This document shows, piece by piece, positions 21,519-32,640 of a DNA stretch of 64,000 bases (its first letter is position 1; each line of letters starts with the position of its first letter). The notes under the pieces were generated by a model. That model searched no databases. It saw only the letters and a program-made list of their open reading frames with translations, and was not told where the DNA came from. The translations under genes and the position numbers were made by a program. The DNA is taken from the NCBI GenBank assembly GCA_035610365.1, contig CM069433.1:173988882-174052881 (forward strand), written 5' to 3'. This DNA comes from Aquatica leii. Lineage: Eukaryota; Arthropoda; Insecta; Coleoptera; Lampyridae.

Positions 21519-24500
21519 GGTTTCATTTTGGTGAATTGTGGGAAGCTCTTCTGATTGCTGATACCAAGCTTACTTTGAAGAATTTCTAAGTTTATTCTTG
21601 CAAATAGAAACTTGTTTCTTCTGGACTAGTGTTAAAAATATAGTGATGCAAAGTATCAACCGAGTTTTATTAAGAAATACAGTGTACTAAAACAATCCTC
21701 ATCAGTAACTTTATAATATATAATAATTTTATATTGCAGAAAGGTGGAAGTTTTATACTTACAATAACAAAATTGATATTAACTTTTGGTCAAAGTAATA
21801 TACAAAAATGCCACAAAGAAGACAAAGTTTTACTAAAATGCAATCAGTATCAGCTTCCGATTGGAAAACTTCAGCATTTCTGCTATATACTTAATTTAAA
21901 TTTAAATAAGTGAATAAGTATACATATTCTTTAGAAACGTTTATAAAAGTTATGACTACTTACTGTTATAGAAGCTTTTTCTAGTGGTTTAGATTGTCTT
22001 GCACAATTAAGTTAATAAATACCAATAATAATAAAAAATAAATCACACCACCACACTTAATATTATTTATCAATTTTTACCATAAACTGTATTAAATATA
22101 AATGAAATTTATCAAAACTCAACTTTAATTGTGAACATAAAGAAAGAAACTAAAATACATTTATTACAAATTTGAACGGAAATAACTTTACCGCAAGATT
22201 TACGCGGTCAAATAACTAATTAAATAAGTTGCACGTATTTATTTAAATAATTACAAATCTGTCGATGATACGAAACAATTAATCCAGTAAGTAGACATTT
22301 AAGTTGGCGTCTATAAACTACATAATTAGGTCAAACTTACCACTTGGAAATAACTAGGAAACGTAATTGATACAATAACAGTTTTAAACAATGAATTAAA
22401 CGATAAATAAACAATTGACATTATTCAAATAAGCAATTACGTGTCTTTACTTGAAACTATATTATAGCATAAATTTTTGAAATTTTATATATTTTAAGTA
22501 TATTATCTATCAAAAATATAATTAAGATTATAATCAAGTGCCTATTAAAACCTTTGAAGCCGCAAATGTGTTTACAAAATATTATATACTGTAGATATAG
22601 TAGAAATAATGTCAATAGTTTAAGTGTAAAACAAATAGTAAACTTAGTAGTAGTATCTATTTAACACGTGATTTTTTATATAATCGTAGTAAAAGTAATA
22701 ATTATTAATATTATTGTCTATAAAGTTAACTGTTACTAATTAGAAATAGGTGTGAATTTTAAGTATCAAAAAGTTTAAAACATTGGCCATGGAAAAAAGC
22801 TCGTTGTGATATTGTCGTACTTGACCGACATAATAAAGATAAAATTTAGATTGATGTAATGTAAAACTAAATCTAGTATAACTACCTTATTACAACAACC
22901 AACAACAAAACAAGTTTATATAAAGAAAATTTAAAAGCCAAAACTGCACAACAAACATACTCAAGTGTTATTAACAACATTTTGGACTTTTTTAAAATCC
23001 TAATTGTACGTAACTAATACATTTTATTTATTAATCGACACGCATTTATATATATTTAAAATTATTGTTAATATATGTAGTTGTTTTGACGAATTTTAAT
23101 TTAAACAAAACGTGGTTATCTTTAAATAAATATTTCGAAAAATATTGAAGTTCCTTTTTGTATCTACATGACATAATTTAGTTTTTATAATAATTATTTT
23201 TGTTTTTAATAACAATATTATAAGATATCTGGAGAACCAAACAAGGCTGTACTTTTTTTATGAATTATTCGTCACTGCAGTGATTATAATATAAAAACAA
23301 GCAAGTAACGTTGGTGGCACATTGATATAAGATGTACGTGGATAATTGCCTATTAAAATTAATTATCGTGTCAAATAATTTTTGTTAGACATAAGGATCT
23401 ATTAAGTCACCGTAGTGTCACAAATTAATTAAATTTACAACAAGAATACGACATCTGAACATAAGATTTTTCAAATTTTTGAATGTTGTTATTATTATTT
23501 TTATGTTATCTTTGACTTTGAGTCATACGATTTTCTATTTAACTGTTACATCATGTTTTTAACGTATTACATTGGCCTACATTAAAACAAAAATTAATCA
23601 ATTTGCTAAACAAAATTACAAATTTTTATTTACTGGAAAATATTATACGTTTAATGTACTTGGACTGAGAAAAACCCATTTTAAGATGCTTGTTTTGGGA
23701 TAAAACGCTAATTACAATTTTAAATTGTAACTATTTATTAAGGTGTTTAATAAACTTTTACAATTAGACCACATTAGTTAAAAAAATATATATATTTATT
23801 GCCACCTAAGTCATCAATAACGTGTCTTATACAAAAGAGATAATTGTAATCTAAATATTAATTTAAATTAATTTAAAAGCAAGCAACCGAAATTAAAAGT
23901 TTGTACATGTAAACAAAACACAGTATTAAATTTGCTTGATCTTAAAAAAAAAATTTGGCAGTTTATACTGAAAAAAGTTTTTTTTTATAGTACCGCTTTT
24001 TTAATTTTACAGTTGAACTAGTTTCAACCACTTGTTTAGTAACTTTACAGATTAGCAGTAATCCGTAAGATATCAAAAAAGAGGAAAACGGTTTATACAA
24101 CACATCGATTAGTGATATTTAACTTTATAACGAAATGTCAGAGGTGTTATCATTTTGTAGTAGTAGTTCAAGTTCAATGTAATTTTTGATTTATCAAATA
24201 TTGCTAAACGTAGCCTGCAAGCGTTAAAATTATTACCAAAAACAGCTTTTTTTGGCAATACAGTTTCAAATAGTTTCTTTAATAAAATCTTCTTACTTGC
24301 GAGTAATTAAGCAATGAAATAGACGTGACTTTTAACATTTTATTAAAAAATCCCAAAGATTCATTATCGCTTTGTTTAAATTTATACTGCAGATTAAATA
24401 GTGTGTCGTATTAATTTTCTACATCATACTAACGATCATACTTAATAATTGATAACCTTAAACACGTTATTACGACAAAAATGTCATAGACTATAATCAC

Positions 24501-24897
24501 CTAAAAATTATATATAATTTTATTGTACTATTATAAATAAATGTTTATGATGATGTGACAAAACATTGCTATGCTACAACCCTAAAATAAAAAACAGATA
24601 TTTTAATAACTAGAAATTGAATGAATGAATGAATTGAATTTAATTTCTAATTTAATAATTGTTAGATACAATTTAGACGTTTTTGAGTTGCTAAGAGACT
24701 TTGAAATTAATTTTCGTCTTAGTTTAAGTACTTTATCCAACGTCAATATAATAATAATAAAACAATTATTACATACTAATAACACTAACAGACACGATTT
24801 TTATCACTGACTTTAAATCTGAAATTTTAGTATTTTGCATTACTTTAAGCATAAACTGTATTCTAACATGAGGTATCACGTCACATTTTCAAAATAA
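21519..24897. other. 3.4 kb AT-rich stretch, nothing recognised
   Basis: No protein of any transposon or host family was recognised on either strand, and no tandem array or clear inverted repeat was noted. Small open frames near 24600-24810 overlap on opposite strands and look like chance. It could hold intergenic DNA, introns or very old repeats. Confidence 0.5.
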
Positions 24898-25317
24898 TTA
24901 AACATTCGCGAAGTTGTTTTCAGCTTTGATAACGTTCACGAAGTTATTCTACACTTCTAGAACGTTTGGAAGAATGTAGAAAATTCTCGAGATAGATAAC
25001 GCAAATAAATAAAAACGGAGCAAAGTGAGCATAGGTCAGTTATTTAAAGTTGGCAGTATTAAGAAGATGTTTAAATATAAGTGATTAATGCGCGTGTTCG
25101 AGATAAATATAACGGAATATAAACGTACGTGCCTTTAATGTAAACAAGTGTCAGTTTTAAGATAAATAGTTATCCGCGGACATTATTTTTCGAGTGATTG
25201 TAATACACAAATTAGTATAAGTGTTTTTCTTAACTATCATTAGATTTAATTAGTTCGTGTAGTTATAAACGTGTAAATATTTCGTGTATAAATAAATTAG
25301 TATTAAAATTCGTTAGA
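24898..25317 (+). repeat. 5' LTR of gypsy element
   Basis: About 420 bp, starting TTAAACATTCGCGAAG and ending AAAATTCGTTAGA. It aligns with 30933-31267; shared blocks include CTTCTAGAACGTTTGGAAGA, AGTTATCCGCGGA and GTGTAGTTATAAACGTGTAA. A segment around 25040-25120 is absent from the 3' copy. The first bases are TT rather than TG, so the terminal dinucleotide has changed. Confidence 0.85.
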
Positions 25318-25499
25318 TTGACGATACAAATGTGCAATATTGAAACCCGTTGAAATCGTGTAAATAAATAAAACCGTCAGTTCGCGCTTGTTGTTTGTGT
25401 TTGTTTATAGCGTGCAATTCTAGCTGTTCCAGTTCGTTAAACGAGTGTCGAGCGTTGTTAAAACTTGTTTTCTTAAACTGTTTATTCGTGTTTAAGTTT

Positions 25500-26300
25500 T
25501 TGCCGGTGACGCGTTTCCAAACAGTTAAAATAGTTAAAAGTTATTTGAATTTCTCAAATCAATAAAAAATAGTCAAAAATAGCAATACGAATAAGCATAA
25601 AAAATTAAAATTGTTCAAGAGGAAACTCAAGCAGATATGTTAAATTTAAAAGAAGTAATTTACGAATCTGTGAATGAGAAAATAGAAGCAAGAGAGGACA
25701 AATTAGAAAAGAATAAATCGAATGAATTGTCATGGTGAAGAAAGCGTCACGAGCAAATATTTAATAATGGACCATCAGAAAAAAAACACTCATAAGTTTA
25801 AAGTTGTATCCCCAAATTTTGATAGTAAAGTTCCATGATGAACCTACTACAAACAATTTGAAGCCGCAGATGCAGTTAATGGTTGGAGCAACAAGCAGAA
25901 AGCGACCTTTTTAGTAGTGTTTTTAAGTGGAGAAGCGCTGCAAAAAATTACGAACTGTTAATTTCACGTTTAGAAATGAGATATGGAGATCCTCATCTTC
26001 AACAAGTGTACCATAGACACATTAACACGGCTTGCGTATCCTATAGCATCAGATACCTTCTTGGAGCAATTGGCTATTTAAATCATTGTAGACGGTCTCC
26101 GAGACAGCAAAACGCAGCAAACTCTTCGGTTAACTCAACCGAAGACGTTGGATGACGCCTTAACCCGTGCTTTGAAGTTTGAACCAGCAAAACAAGCACC
26201 ACAATAATACGGTCGTAACCTCTGCTGTGCTGCAGAAGTGCACCCGCAGACACTAAAAAGCATCGAGGAGATAGCGTAACGAATACTTCGGGAAAGAAGA
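25500..26300 (+). pseudogene. Gypsy gag remnant with lost start codon
   Basis: By comparison with the related gag at 56783, where the protein starts MPVTRSQAVK, the matching codon here is TTG in TTGCCGGTGACGCG (25500). Later pieces match the same gag: HKFKVVSPNFDS (near 25795), YELLISRLEMRYGDPHLQQ (near 25945), and TRLAYP/FLEQLA-like traces to 26080. The zinc knuckle survives as LNCGEISHVRRH near 26310. Frameshifts are frequent. Gag would form the particle in which reverse transcription takes place. Confidence 0.75.
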
Positions 26301-26389
26301 GTGACTTTGAACTGCGGTGAAATAAGCCATGTACGACGACATCGTACTAAACCTAAGAAGAAGACAAGAAGAGCGCTTGAAAGTTTGGA

Positions 26390-26945
26390 ACGAGTTGACC
26401 AAAAGAGACAAAACTTAATCTCATCTAGTCATTTTCCGGAAATTACCATTCAAATAGCATCGCCTATGAAGCAGTTGCATAACATTTATCTCGATGGCAA
26501 GATCAGTAGAAGAAGTGTTCAGTTACTGGTTGACACGGCAGCGACAAAGACCATCATTCGTTCTGACATGTTATTGGGAAACGAGAAAACATCGCCAGTA
26601 ACAGTACGACTTCGAACGGCGACGGGTAAAGAAATACCTACTCACGGACAAGTACAAATGACCATTGGTTTGGGAAATGGAGTATTCGACCATCAAGTAC
26701 TGGTAGCTGACATCACTAAAAAAGTTATCCTAGGAACGGACGTGATAAAGAAAGATGGGTTTCATTTGGATATGAAAAACGATGTGCTGAAAATCGACAA
26801 TGAAGAAATTCTTTTTCAGTCGTCAGAGAAGACAGTCGTGCAAGTCTTATTGAGTGAGAACGTGATTCCGTCTGCCACGACTGAAAGTGTGGTGATGGCA
26901 CGCCCGGATACATACACGCGATTGCATCAATGGAGGGCAACTTAG
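26390..26945 (+). pseudogene. Gypsy aspartic protease remnant
   Basis: Within a 214-residue open frame, VQLLVDTAATKTIIRSDML (near 26520-26575) is the retroviral-type aspartic protease active site. The usual D-T/S-G is changed here to D-T-A. The flap and second half are recognisable: ATGKEIPTHGQVQMTIGLG and HQVLVADITKKVILGTDVI, ending in the conserved ILGxDxL-like block. The protease would cleave the gag-pol polyprotein. The frame is open, but the altered active-site glycine and broken flanking frames argue against function. Confidence 0.85.
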
Positions 26946-27331
26946 TTGAATAGGGACTACTCGTTGGCAGAACTTTAGTACGAGTGAAAAACACAATGCC
27001 AGTAAGGATCTTAAATGTCAACTCAGATCCAGTCACGTTGAAAAAGAAGACTGCGGTAAGCCAATGCACGCCAGTATTTCAAATTGTGATATTTCTGAAT
27101 TTTAACAAAAATACGTCGCCGAAGAAGTGCCCACAGCATCTATTGAAAATTCTTACCTCCAAATACCAAAACCTCAACCAAGAGCAGCTGGCTAAAATTA
27201 AAATTTTGATTCAGCAGTATCAAGATGTGTTTGCGCTGGAGAGTGGTTCCAAAGAAAGTACTAACGTGGTGAAGCATAAAATTAATACCGGAGATATTTG
27301 GCCGATACGATAACATCCACGTCGACTTTCT

Positions 27332-28080
27332 TTGGGGAAAAGAGAGAAAGCCGAACAAATAACTATAGATATGGAGAAAGAAGGTGTGATTAAAACTTCA
27401 AATAGCCCACGGGCGTCTCCAGTGGTACACGTAAAGAAGAAAGATGGATCAACAAGGTTTTGTGCAAACTACAGACTGCTTAACGACTTAACCAAAAAGG
27501 ACAGCTACGCTTTACCGAAAATTGACGATACGTTAGACACCCTGTCAAGATCCCAGCGGTTCTCCACGTTAAATTTAAAGAGTGGTTACTATCAGGTAGA
27601 ATTAAAACCTAAGGATCGTGAAAAAACAGCTTTGTTGATTGGAGCTACTTTGTGACAGTTCACTGTAATACCCTTCGGCCTGTGTAGCGCTCCTACAAAG
27701 TTAGAGCGTTTGATGGAGACCGTCTTGCGCGGACTCTCTTGGAAGACGTGCTTGGTTTACCTAGACGACGCGCGACGTGATCGTGGTTGAAAGGTCGTTA
27801 GAAAAACACTTGAACAACTTGAAAAATGTGTTCCAGCGACTACGTGGGGCAAATCTCGAAATAAGCCAAATGTATTTAAATGCCACGTATTTAAAAAAGA
27901 AGTGCAATACCTTGGTCACTTCGTATCTAGAGATGGAGTAAAGGCTAACCCAGACAAAATCCGAGTGGTGCAAGCATGGCCAAGGCCAATCGACAAACAT
28001 CAAATCCGAAGTTTCCTTGAGTTGTGGACCTATTATAGACGATTTGTATCTGGATTTGCCAATATTGCCTAACCTTTGAC
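27332..28080 (+). pseudogene. Gypsy reverse transcriptase remnant
   Basis: The open frame 27332-27655 has EGVIKTSNSPRASPVVHVKK, DGSTRFCANYRLLNDLTKKD and FSTLNLKSGYYQVELKPKDR: the fingers and first palm motif of Ty3/gypsy RTs, where DLxSGYxQ is usual and here reads NLKSGYYQ, replacing the first catalytic aspartate. After a stop near 27653 comes FTVIPFGLCSAPTKLERLME, then the catalytic box CLVYLDDA (near 27755), then VQYLGHFVSRDGVKANPDKI (near 27905) and a block matching FLGLxxYYRRFV near 28015. Stops and indels break it. Confidence 0.9.
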
Positions 28081-28535
28081 GAAATTGACCAAAGAAAGAG
28101 CAGAATTTAGATGGAATAAAATACGAAAATCTTTTCCATCAACTAAAACAGGCTCTAGTCACTTCGCCAATTTTAAGTTATCCAAGAAAAAAATATCTGG
28201 CCATAGGCGTGGTCTTTTCGCAGGTGCAAGATGGACAAGAAAAAGTCATCGCCGGTTTTAGTAAAGTTTTGTCCAGCTCAAAAAATAATTATTACGTGAC
28301 TAGGAGGAAACTGTTAACAGTCGTCAAGTACATAGAAAATTTCTACAAATATTTATATGGACGAAAATTTTTATTGAGAACGGACCACGCTACTTTAAAA
28401 TGGTGTTGCAGTTCCGTAACCCGAAAGGACAAATAGTAAGATGGATCGAGAAACTGCAAGAGTATGACTACGACACAGAACACCGTGCCGGAAGCAGTCA
28501 TCGGAACGCTGATGCCTTGTCCAGAAGGATAATTT
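28081..28535 (+). pseudogene. Gypsy RNase H remnant
   Basis: SKVLSSSKNNYYVTRRKLLT (near 28260-28315) and VVKYIENFYKYLYGRKFLLR, followed by TDHATLKW (28380-28405), are the canonical RNase H blocks of gypsy polyproteins. The reading then shifts to RWIEKLQEYDYDTEHRAGSS and NADALSRR (near 28515), the domain end. The DALSRR ending is directly followed by the inserted repeat. The frame has at least two shifts. Confidence 0.9.
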
Positions 28536-28540
28536 GATAA

Positions 28541-30167
28541 TGATAATTTGTAATTTATGATTAATTAAGAGCGTATTATCTTCGCTTAATACGTGGTTAA
28601 ATTCTGCTTTTATGCAAGTCCTTATCAAGATCATTGTTTAAACTATCAGTTACTCGAGCGTTCTCACGAGTTTGCTGACGAATTTATTTTGTTATCTTCT
28701 GAGGTCATTATGACCTTAGGTACTTCGTTTCCTTCTTTAATCGGTTTCTGACAAACTCTTGTTGAGATCACTTCAAAAATTTACTGTACCTTGGAAGTAC
28801 TAACGTTTACTTAAACACGGTGATTTTACCGGATATTACGTTGAAACCTTCCTAACTTTTAGTATATCTACGGAACCTGTTTCTTTCCTAAAATTACTAA
28901 AAATTGTATATTTACGGCTATAAGTTACTTTAAATTTTAAAAGTGTACTTAGTTTTCTTAACGCTGGATTATTATACCCAGCGGGTTTTTCTTCCGACGA
29001 AATTGTTCTAATTCATGTGAACGTCTCCTCCAACGGATTGTTTCCTCCACGTGTGAGAGTTCCTTCAACTACCAAAATACTCCGTTCATCTGTAAACTCC
29101 ACTAACGCTACACTGAGAAGTCAACTTCGATTGCAGCAACTGACTAAGTGGAAAACCAACCGTTAACCTTTGTTTTATTGTGAATTAATTCATATTTGTG
29201 CAAATCTCAAAGATTTGATTTTCTACATTGAACTTTTAATCAACTTGAGTAATTCAAGAACTTTTCCTTATACTTTAAAATTTTACAATTTTTTTTTGCT
29301 ATTTAAAATTCACTTTTGTTATTTAAACTTTGGCTTAATTTACTTAATTTAATTTCTCTTTGTTTCTATAAGAAGTTGTTATCTGATTTACCTTGAATTT
29401 TGTTGACTTATAACGTAATTGTAACTGACCTATTAACCTACATAAATTTGGTTACGCATCCCCTGATCTACGAGATAGTAAACTTGAACCTCACTCTAAT
29501 TCTCGGCTATTATTTGCCGACGGCCAATTGTTTGTTTTAAATATTTTATTTAAGGAAACTTCGACTGGAAATACCGTGCACGGAGTTTCATCAGCGAAGT
29601 AATAAAAGTAAGATTTTTTTTTGTATTTTAAATTTGTAATTACTCTCTTGTCGAATCCCGATCGCTGCCCCAAATTAAAATTTTCTTTTTGTTTGTTTTG
29701 CGAACCTAACGTAATTAAATCAGTTTTACTACTTTTGTTTTGACACAAGGTAATTTAGATCCTGTATTTTTGTAATATTTGAAATCCATTATCGATTGTT
29801 TTACTCAACTTCAAGTATATTTTGTTTGCAATCGAATATTTTATTGATTATTTTGTAAATTGCCATTTATTCTAAATTCATTATATTTACATCAAATTTA
29901 CTGATTGCTATTTATTGCTTAAACTTCCCCGTTTTTCTTTCAGTTAAACTTTTACAATTTACTTAACAGGACCGTAACTAAACAAATTGTGTGGCGCCCA
30001 TTTCTAACAATTTCTAATCACTATTTGACTAACTTTATCTATCACGACATCTTTGATTTAAATATTCCCCTCACAATTTCTAACCCACCCCATTTTGCCT
30101 ACAAGAACCGAGCTACTGCGGCCATCGCTCCATTTAAATTTAGTTACCCATAATTCTTACCGTAACA
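28541..30167 (+). repeat. 1.63-kb AT-rich repeat, copy 2, inside gypsy
   Basis: Second copy of the repeat at 17601-19269, same orientation, starting TGATAATTTGTAAT and ending CTTACCGTAACA. It interrupts gypsy pol exactly between the RNase H end (DALSRR) and the integrase start (LRREQENDPEIR), proving it is a separate insertion. The tRNA-Lys-like primer site TGGCGCCC is at 29992-29999. Differences from copy 1 include loss of the 66-base GT-AG segment, loss of 27 bases after a CTTTCAG near 29941, and an extra stretch of about 60 bases near 29137-29196. Confidence 0.8.
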
Positions 30168-30560
30168 AGTTGCGTCGCGAACAAGAAAACGATCCTGAAA
30201 TAAGACAAGTCTTGGACTAGAAAGAAAACGGCCGACGACCAACCTAGGAAAAAGTGAGTACTTTGAGCAGAAACATCAGCGTACTGGGCGCAGTGGGACT
30301 CTTTGATAGTAAAAGACGGTCGTTTAAGCGATCCCTAGAAAGTGTCGGGGGCTACAGTTGGTAGTGCCAAAGAACCGGGTGTTGAAGCATCTCCACAATG
30401 GTATATCACGAGCACATTTTGACATAAAGAAGACATTGGGGAAAGTTCGTGAAAGATTCTACTGGGTACTGCAAAGAGGACGCCATAAAATGGTGCCATA
30501 AGTGCACGGTCTGCGCATTAGGAAATGGTCTTGCGAGAAAGCGCAAAGTACCAAGGAAGC
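30168..30560 (+). pseudogene. Gypsy integrase N-terminal remnant
   Basis: After the repeat the reading resumes LRREQENDPEIRQVLDWKEN and GRRPTW, typical of the linker before gypsy integrase. In shifted frames come a KKTLGKVRERFYWV-like block (near 30425), which follows the zinc-binding histidines, and KCTVCALGNGLARKRK (near 30500) carrying the C-x2-C pair. The DDE catalytic core expected next is missing; the sequence passes to an unrelated-looking tail. The element therefore could not integrate on its own. Confidence 0.85.
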
Positions 30561-30920
30561 AATACAAAGTAGGAAGCCCTTTAGAAAGACATCGCAGGGT
30601 TGTTACCAGAATCTGATTGACATGTCCAGAAGGGTTGCAGTCGTATTTAAAAAGAAGTTTGAACGGCTAGATGAACTACAAAGACAGCAACCCAGGCTTG
30701 GTTGTCTTAGAAGACAGTTTAAAACACATTGGAGGTCGTCTTCTAGGGAACAAGCGTTCAAGTGTTGGTCAGTAGTTACCAACCAAGAAGAATATCGGGT
30801 CAAGAAAAGTCCATGGACTGCTACTTTTATGGTCAAAGAAGTTACCGAAATGGAGAGAGCTGCCGCTATCGCCACGATCCTTTCTACCGGCGTCACATTC
30901 AGTTTAACAGAACTGTCTTA
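30561..30920 (+). pseudogene. 3' coding tail of gypsy element, product uncertain
   Basis: An open frame covering 30502-30921 is readable here (for example VVFKKKFERLDELQRQQPRL near 30630) and ends at a stop just before the purine tract and 3' LTR. I do not recognise a domain. It is likely the decayed C-terminal end of pol after deletion of the integrase core. The frame being open may be chance. Confidence 0.35.
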
Positions 30921-30932
30921 AGAAAGGGGCCT

Positions 30933-31267
30933 TGAAACATTCGCAAAGTTGTTTTCAGTTTCGAAAGCGTTTACGAAGTTATTCTCCACTTCTAGAACGT
31001 TTGGAAGAATGTAGAAAATTTTCGGGATAGATAACAGAAATATATAAAAACGATTCAAAGTAAGCATAGGTCAGTTATTCGAAGTCTTTAATGTAAGCAA
31101 GTGTCAGTTTTAAGATAAACAGTTATCCGCGGATATTATCTTTCGGGTGTACATAAATAAATTAGTGTAAGTGTTTTTCTTAAATATCATTAGATTTATT
31201 TAGTTCGTGTAGTTATAAACGTGTAAATATTTCGTGTGTAAATAAATTAGACTTAAAATTCGTTACA
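30933..31267 (+). repeat. 3' LTR of gypsy element
   Basis: 335 bp, starting TGAAACATTCGCAAAG and ending AAAATTCGTTACA, so it keeps TG...CA ends. Related to 24898-25317, and more distantly to 56111-56536. It is directly preceded by the purine tract and followed by ATAA, the target duplication. Confidence 0.85.
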
Positions 31268-31305
31268 ATAATATTTATATCTGTTTTCAGTAAATTTTTC
31301 TTTTG

Positions 31306-31800
31306 ATTCACAATAAACCAACAACTACAATAAATTGAACACTTGTCGTAGACGTGTTTCGACAGCTATGATGAAATAGTTCAGCGAACTGATACTAAAA
31401 CTATAACCATCACTGAATCTAATTTATGTTAAAATTATGTGCCGTTTCGTTACGTCTCCTGATTTTCACACTAAGTTAAACAATTCCGAAAAACCTAACG
31501 GTCCGTAATCATTGTTGTTTATTTTCTTATTTACTTTGATGTCTTTTATTTTGTGATTATTTTCGAACCTATGTAGGGCAACACTGGATTTATCTATTCT
31601 CTTATACTTGACATGAGCTAAGTGTTTTTTATAACGGGTTTTCAGGGGTCTTTTGGTTGGCCCTATATATATTTAGTTACAGCCTTTACAACTAATTTTA
31701 TATATTCTCGATTTATAGCACATATCTATTAGATCTTTCGGGTTAGCTAAAAAGATTTTTATGTTATTGTTAGTGGTTGTTACCATTTTCTAATCAAATT
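31306..31800 (-). pseudogene. Penelope-like element GIY-YIG tail, minus copy
   Basis: Minus-strand reading from about 31730 gives IYKISCKGCN, then IYIGPTKRPLKTRYKKHLAH, then IDKSSVALHRFENNHKI. This is the GIY-YIG endonuclease (Y-x-I-x-C-x2-C ... Y-I-G-Q-T-x-R) found at the C-terminus of Penelope-like retroelements; the Q of YIGQT is P here. The sequence then runs to TGATTCACAATAAACC near 31305, shared with the end of the plus-strand copy at 32.6 kb. GIY-YIG enzymes nick DNA. One stop interrupts the signature, so the copy is dead. Confidence 0.85.
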
Positions 31801-32017
31801 TTCAGTATATGTTTATGTGAGATAATACGGAAGATTTACATATTTTTTTTGCTGTTAATATTTTGTAACGTAGTTACATTTTTAATATTTAATTTAAATT
31901 TCTGATTTCTAATGGTATTGTTGACTATTGATTTCGAAAATTTATTGTATGTTGCAATATGTTTAATATATTTTAATTCTTTGTTAAAATTATCTTTTGA
32001 CAATGGGAAATGCAATA

Positions 32018-32103
32018 ACGCAGGGACTTTTGAACGCCAGACGTTTGAACGCAGAGACGTTTGAACGCGGAGACGTTTGAACGCAGGGATTTTTGGACGC
32101 AAG
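32018..32103. repeat. Minisatellite, about five 16-bp units
   Basis: Tandem units close to ACGCAGAGACGTTTGA repeat about five times with small changes (GGGACTTTTGA, CAGACGTTTGA, GGAGACGTTTGA, GGGATTTTTGG). It is GC-richer than its surroundings and lies in the spacer between two inverted Penelope tails. Confidence 0.9.
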
Positions 32104-32159
32104 ATGCATATTTATTTCTCTATACGAAATAAGATAGCAGAGTAAAAAAAGAAAATAAA

Positions 32160-32640
32160 TATGTAAAAGCTTCTTATTATCTCATATATACTAGAGAACT
32201 TCAAAAAATCTTCTCAGAATTTGATTACAAAATAGTAACAACCACTGACAATATAAAAAAGATATAATAGATATGTACTACAATAAATCAGGAATATATA
32301 AAATTAGTTGCAAAGACTGTAACCAAAATATATAGGGCAAACCGAAAGACTCCTAGAAAACCCGTGATAAAAAGCACTAAACTTATGTCAAATATAACAG
32401 AATAGATAAATCTAGTGTTGCCCTACATACGTTCGAAAATAATCATAAAACGGAAGACATCAAATGAATTAAGAAAATAAATAATAGAAAAGAGCTAGAT
32501 CCATACGACAATTTGAAAATTTCTAAAAACAAATGTTATATCAGTTTGCAGAAGATGACAGCGTAGTTTTCAAAACACGTGTACGACAAGTATTAAATTT
32601 ATTGTAGTTGCTGGTTCATTGTGAATCAAGTATATTTAAC
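32160..32640 (+). pseudogene. Penelope-like element GIY-YIG tail, plus copy
   Basis: The plus strand near 32290 reads SGIYKISCKDCNQNI, then a stop, then PKDS and KTRDKKH-like remnants, VKYNRIDKSSVALHTFENNH (32385-32445), and later KELDPYDNLKISKNKCYISL. This matches the minus-strand copy at 31306-31800 nearly residue for residue in the conserved region but points the opposite way. Both end in a related segment containing CAACTACAATAAA (here in reverse complement near 32600). Inverted partial copies are a known arrangement for Penelope-like elements. Confidence 0.85.

Larger units (their letters stand above)
24898..31267 (+). mobile_element. Ty3/gypsy element with both LTRs, degenerate
   Basis: Two related LTRs bound a gag-pol body in standard order: gag, protease, RT, RNase H, integrase. 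ATAA occurs directly before the 5' LTR (24894-24897) and directly after the 3' LTR (31268-31271), a 4-bp target duplication. A purine-rich tract AAGAAAGGGGCC precedes the 3' LTR. A 1.63-kb repeat is inserted between RNase H and integrase. Two other copies of the same gypsy lineage occur in this window (39.5-41.95 kb minus strand; 56.1-57.6 kb). Confidence 0.85.

Noticed and set aside
24603..24810. Small open frames on both strands
   Set aside because: They are near mirror images of each other in AT-rich DNA, without any motif.
17601..30167. A single giant LTR element with 1.6-kb LTRs
   Set aside because: Each copy interrupts a different coding element that resumes directly on its other side, so they are independent insertions.
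30603..30896. 97-residue minus-strand open frame
   Set aside because: It is antisense to the 3' coding tail of the gypsy element and has no recognisable domain.
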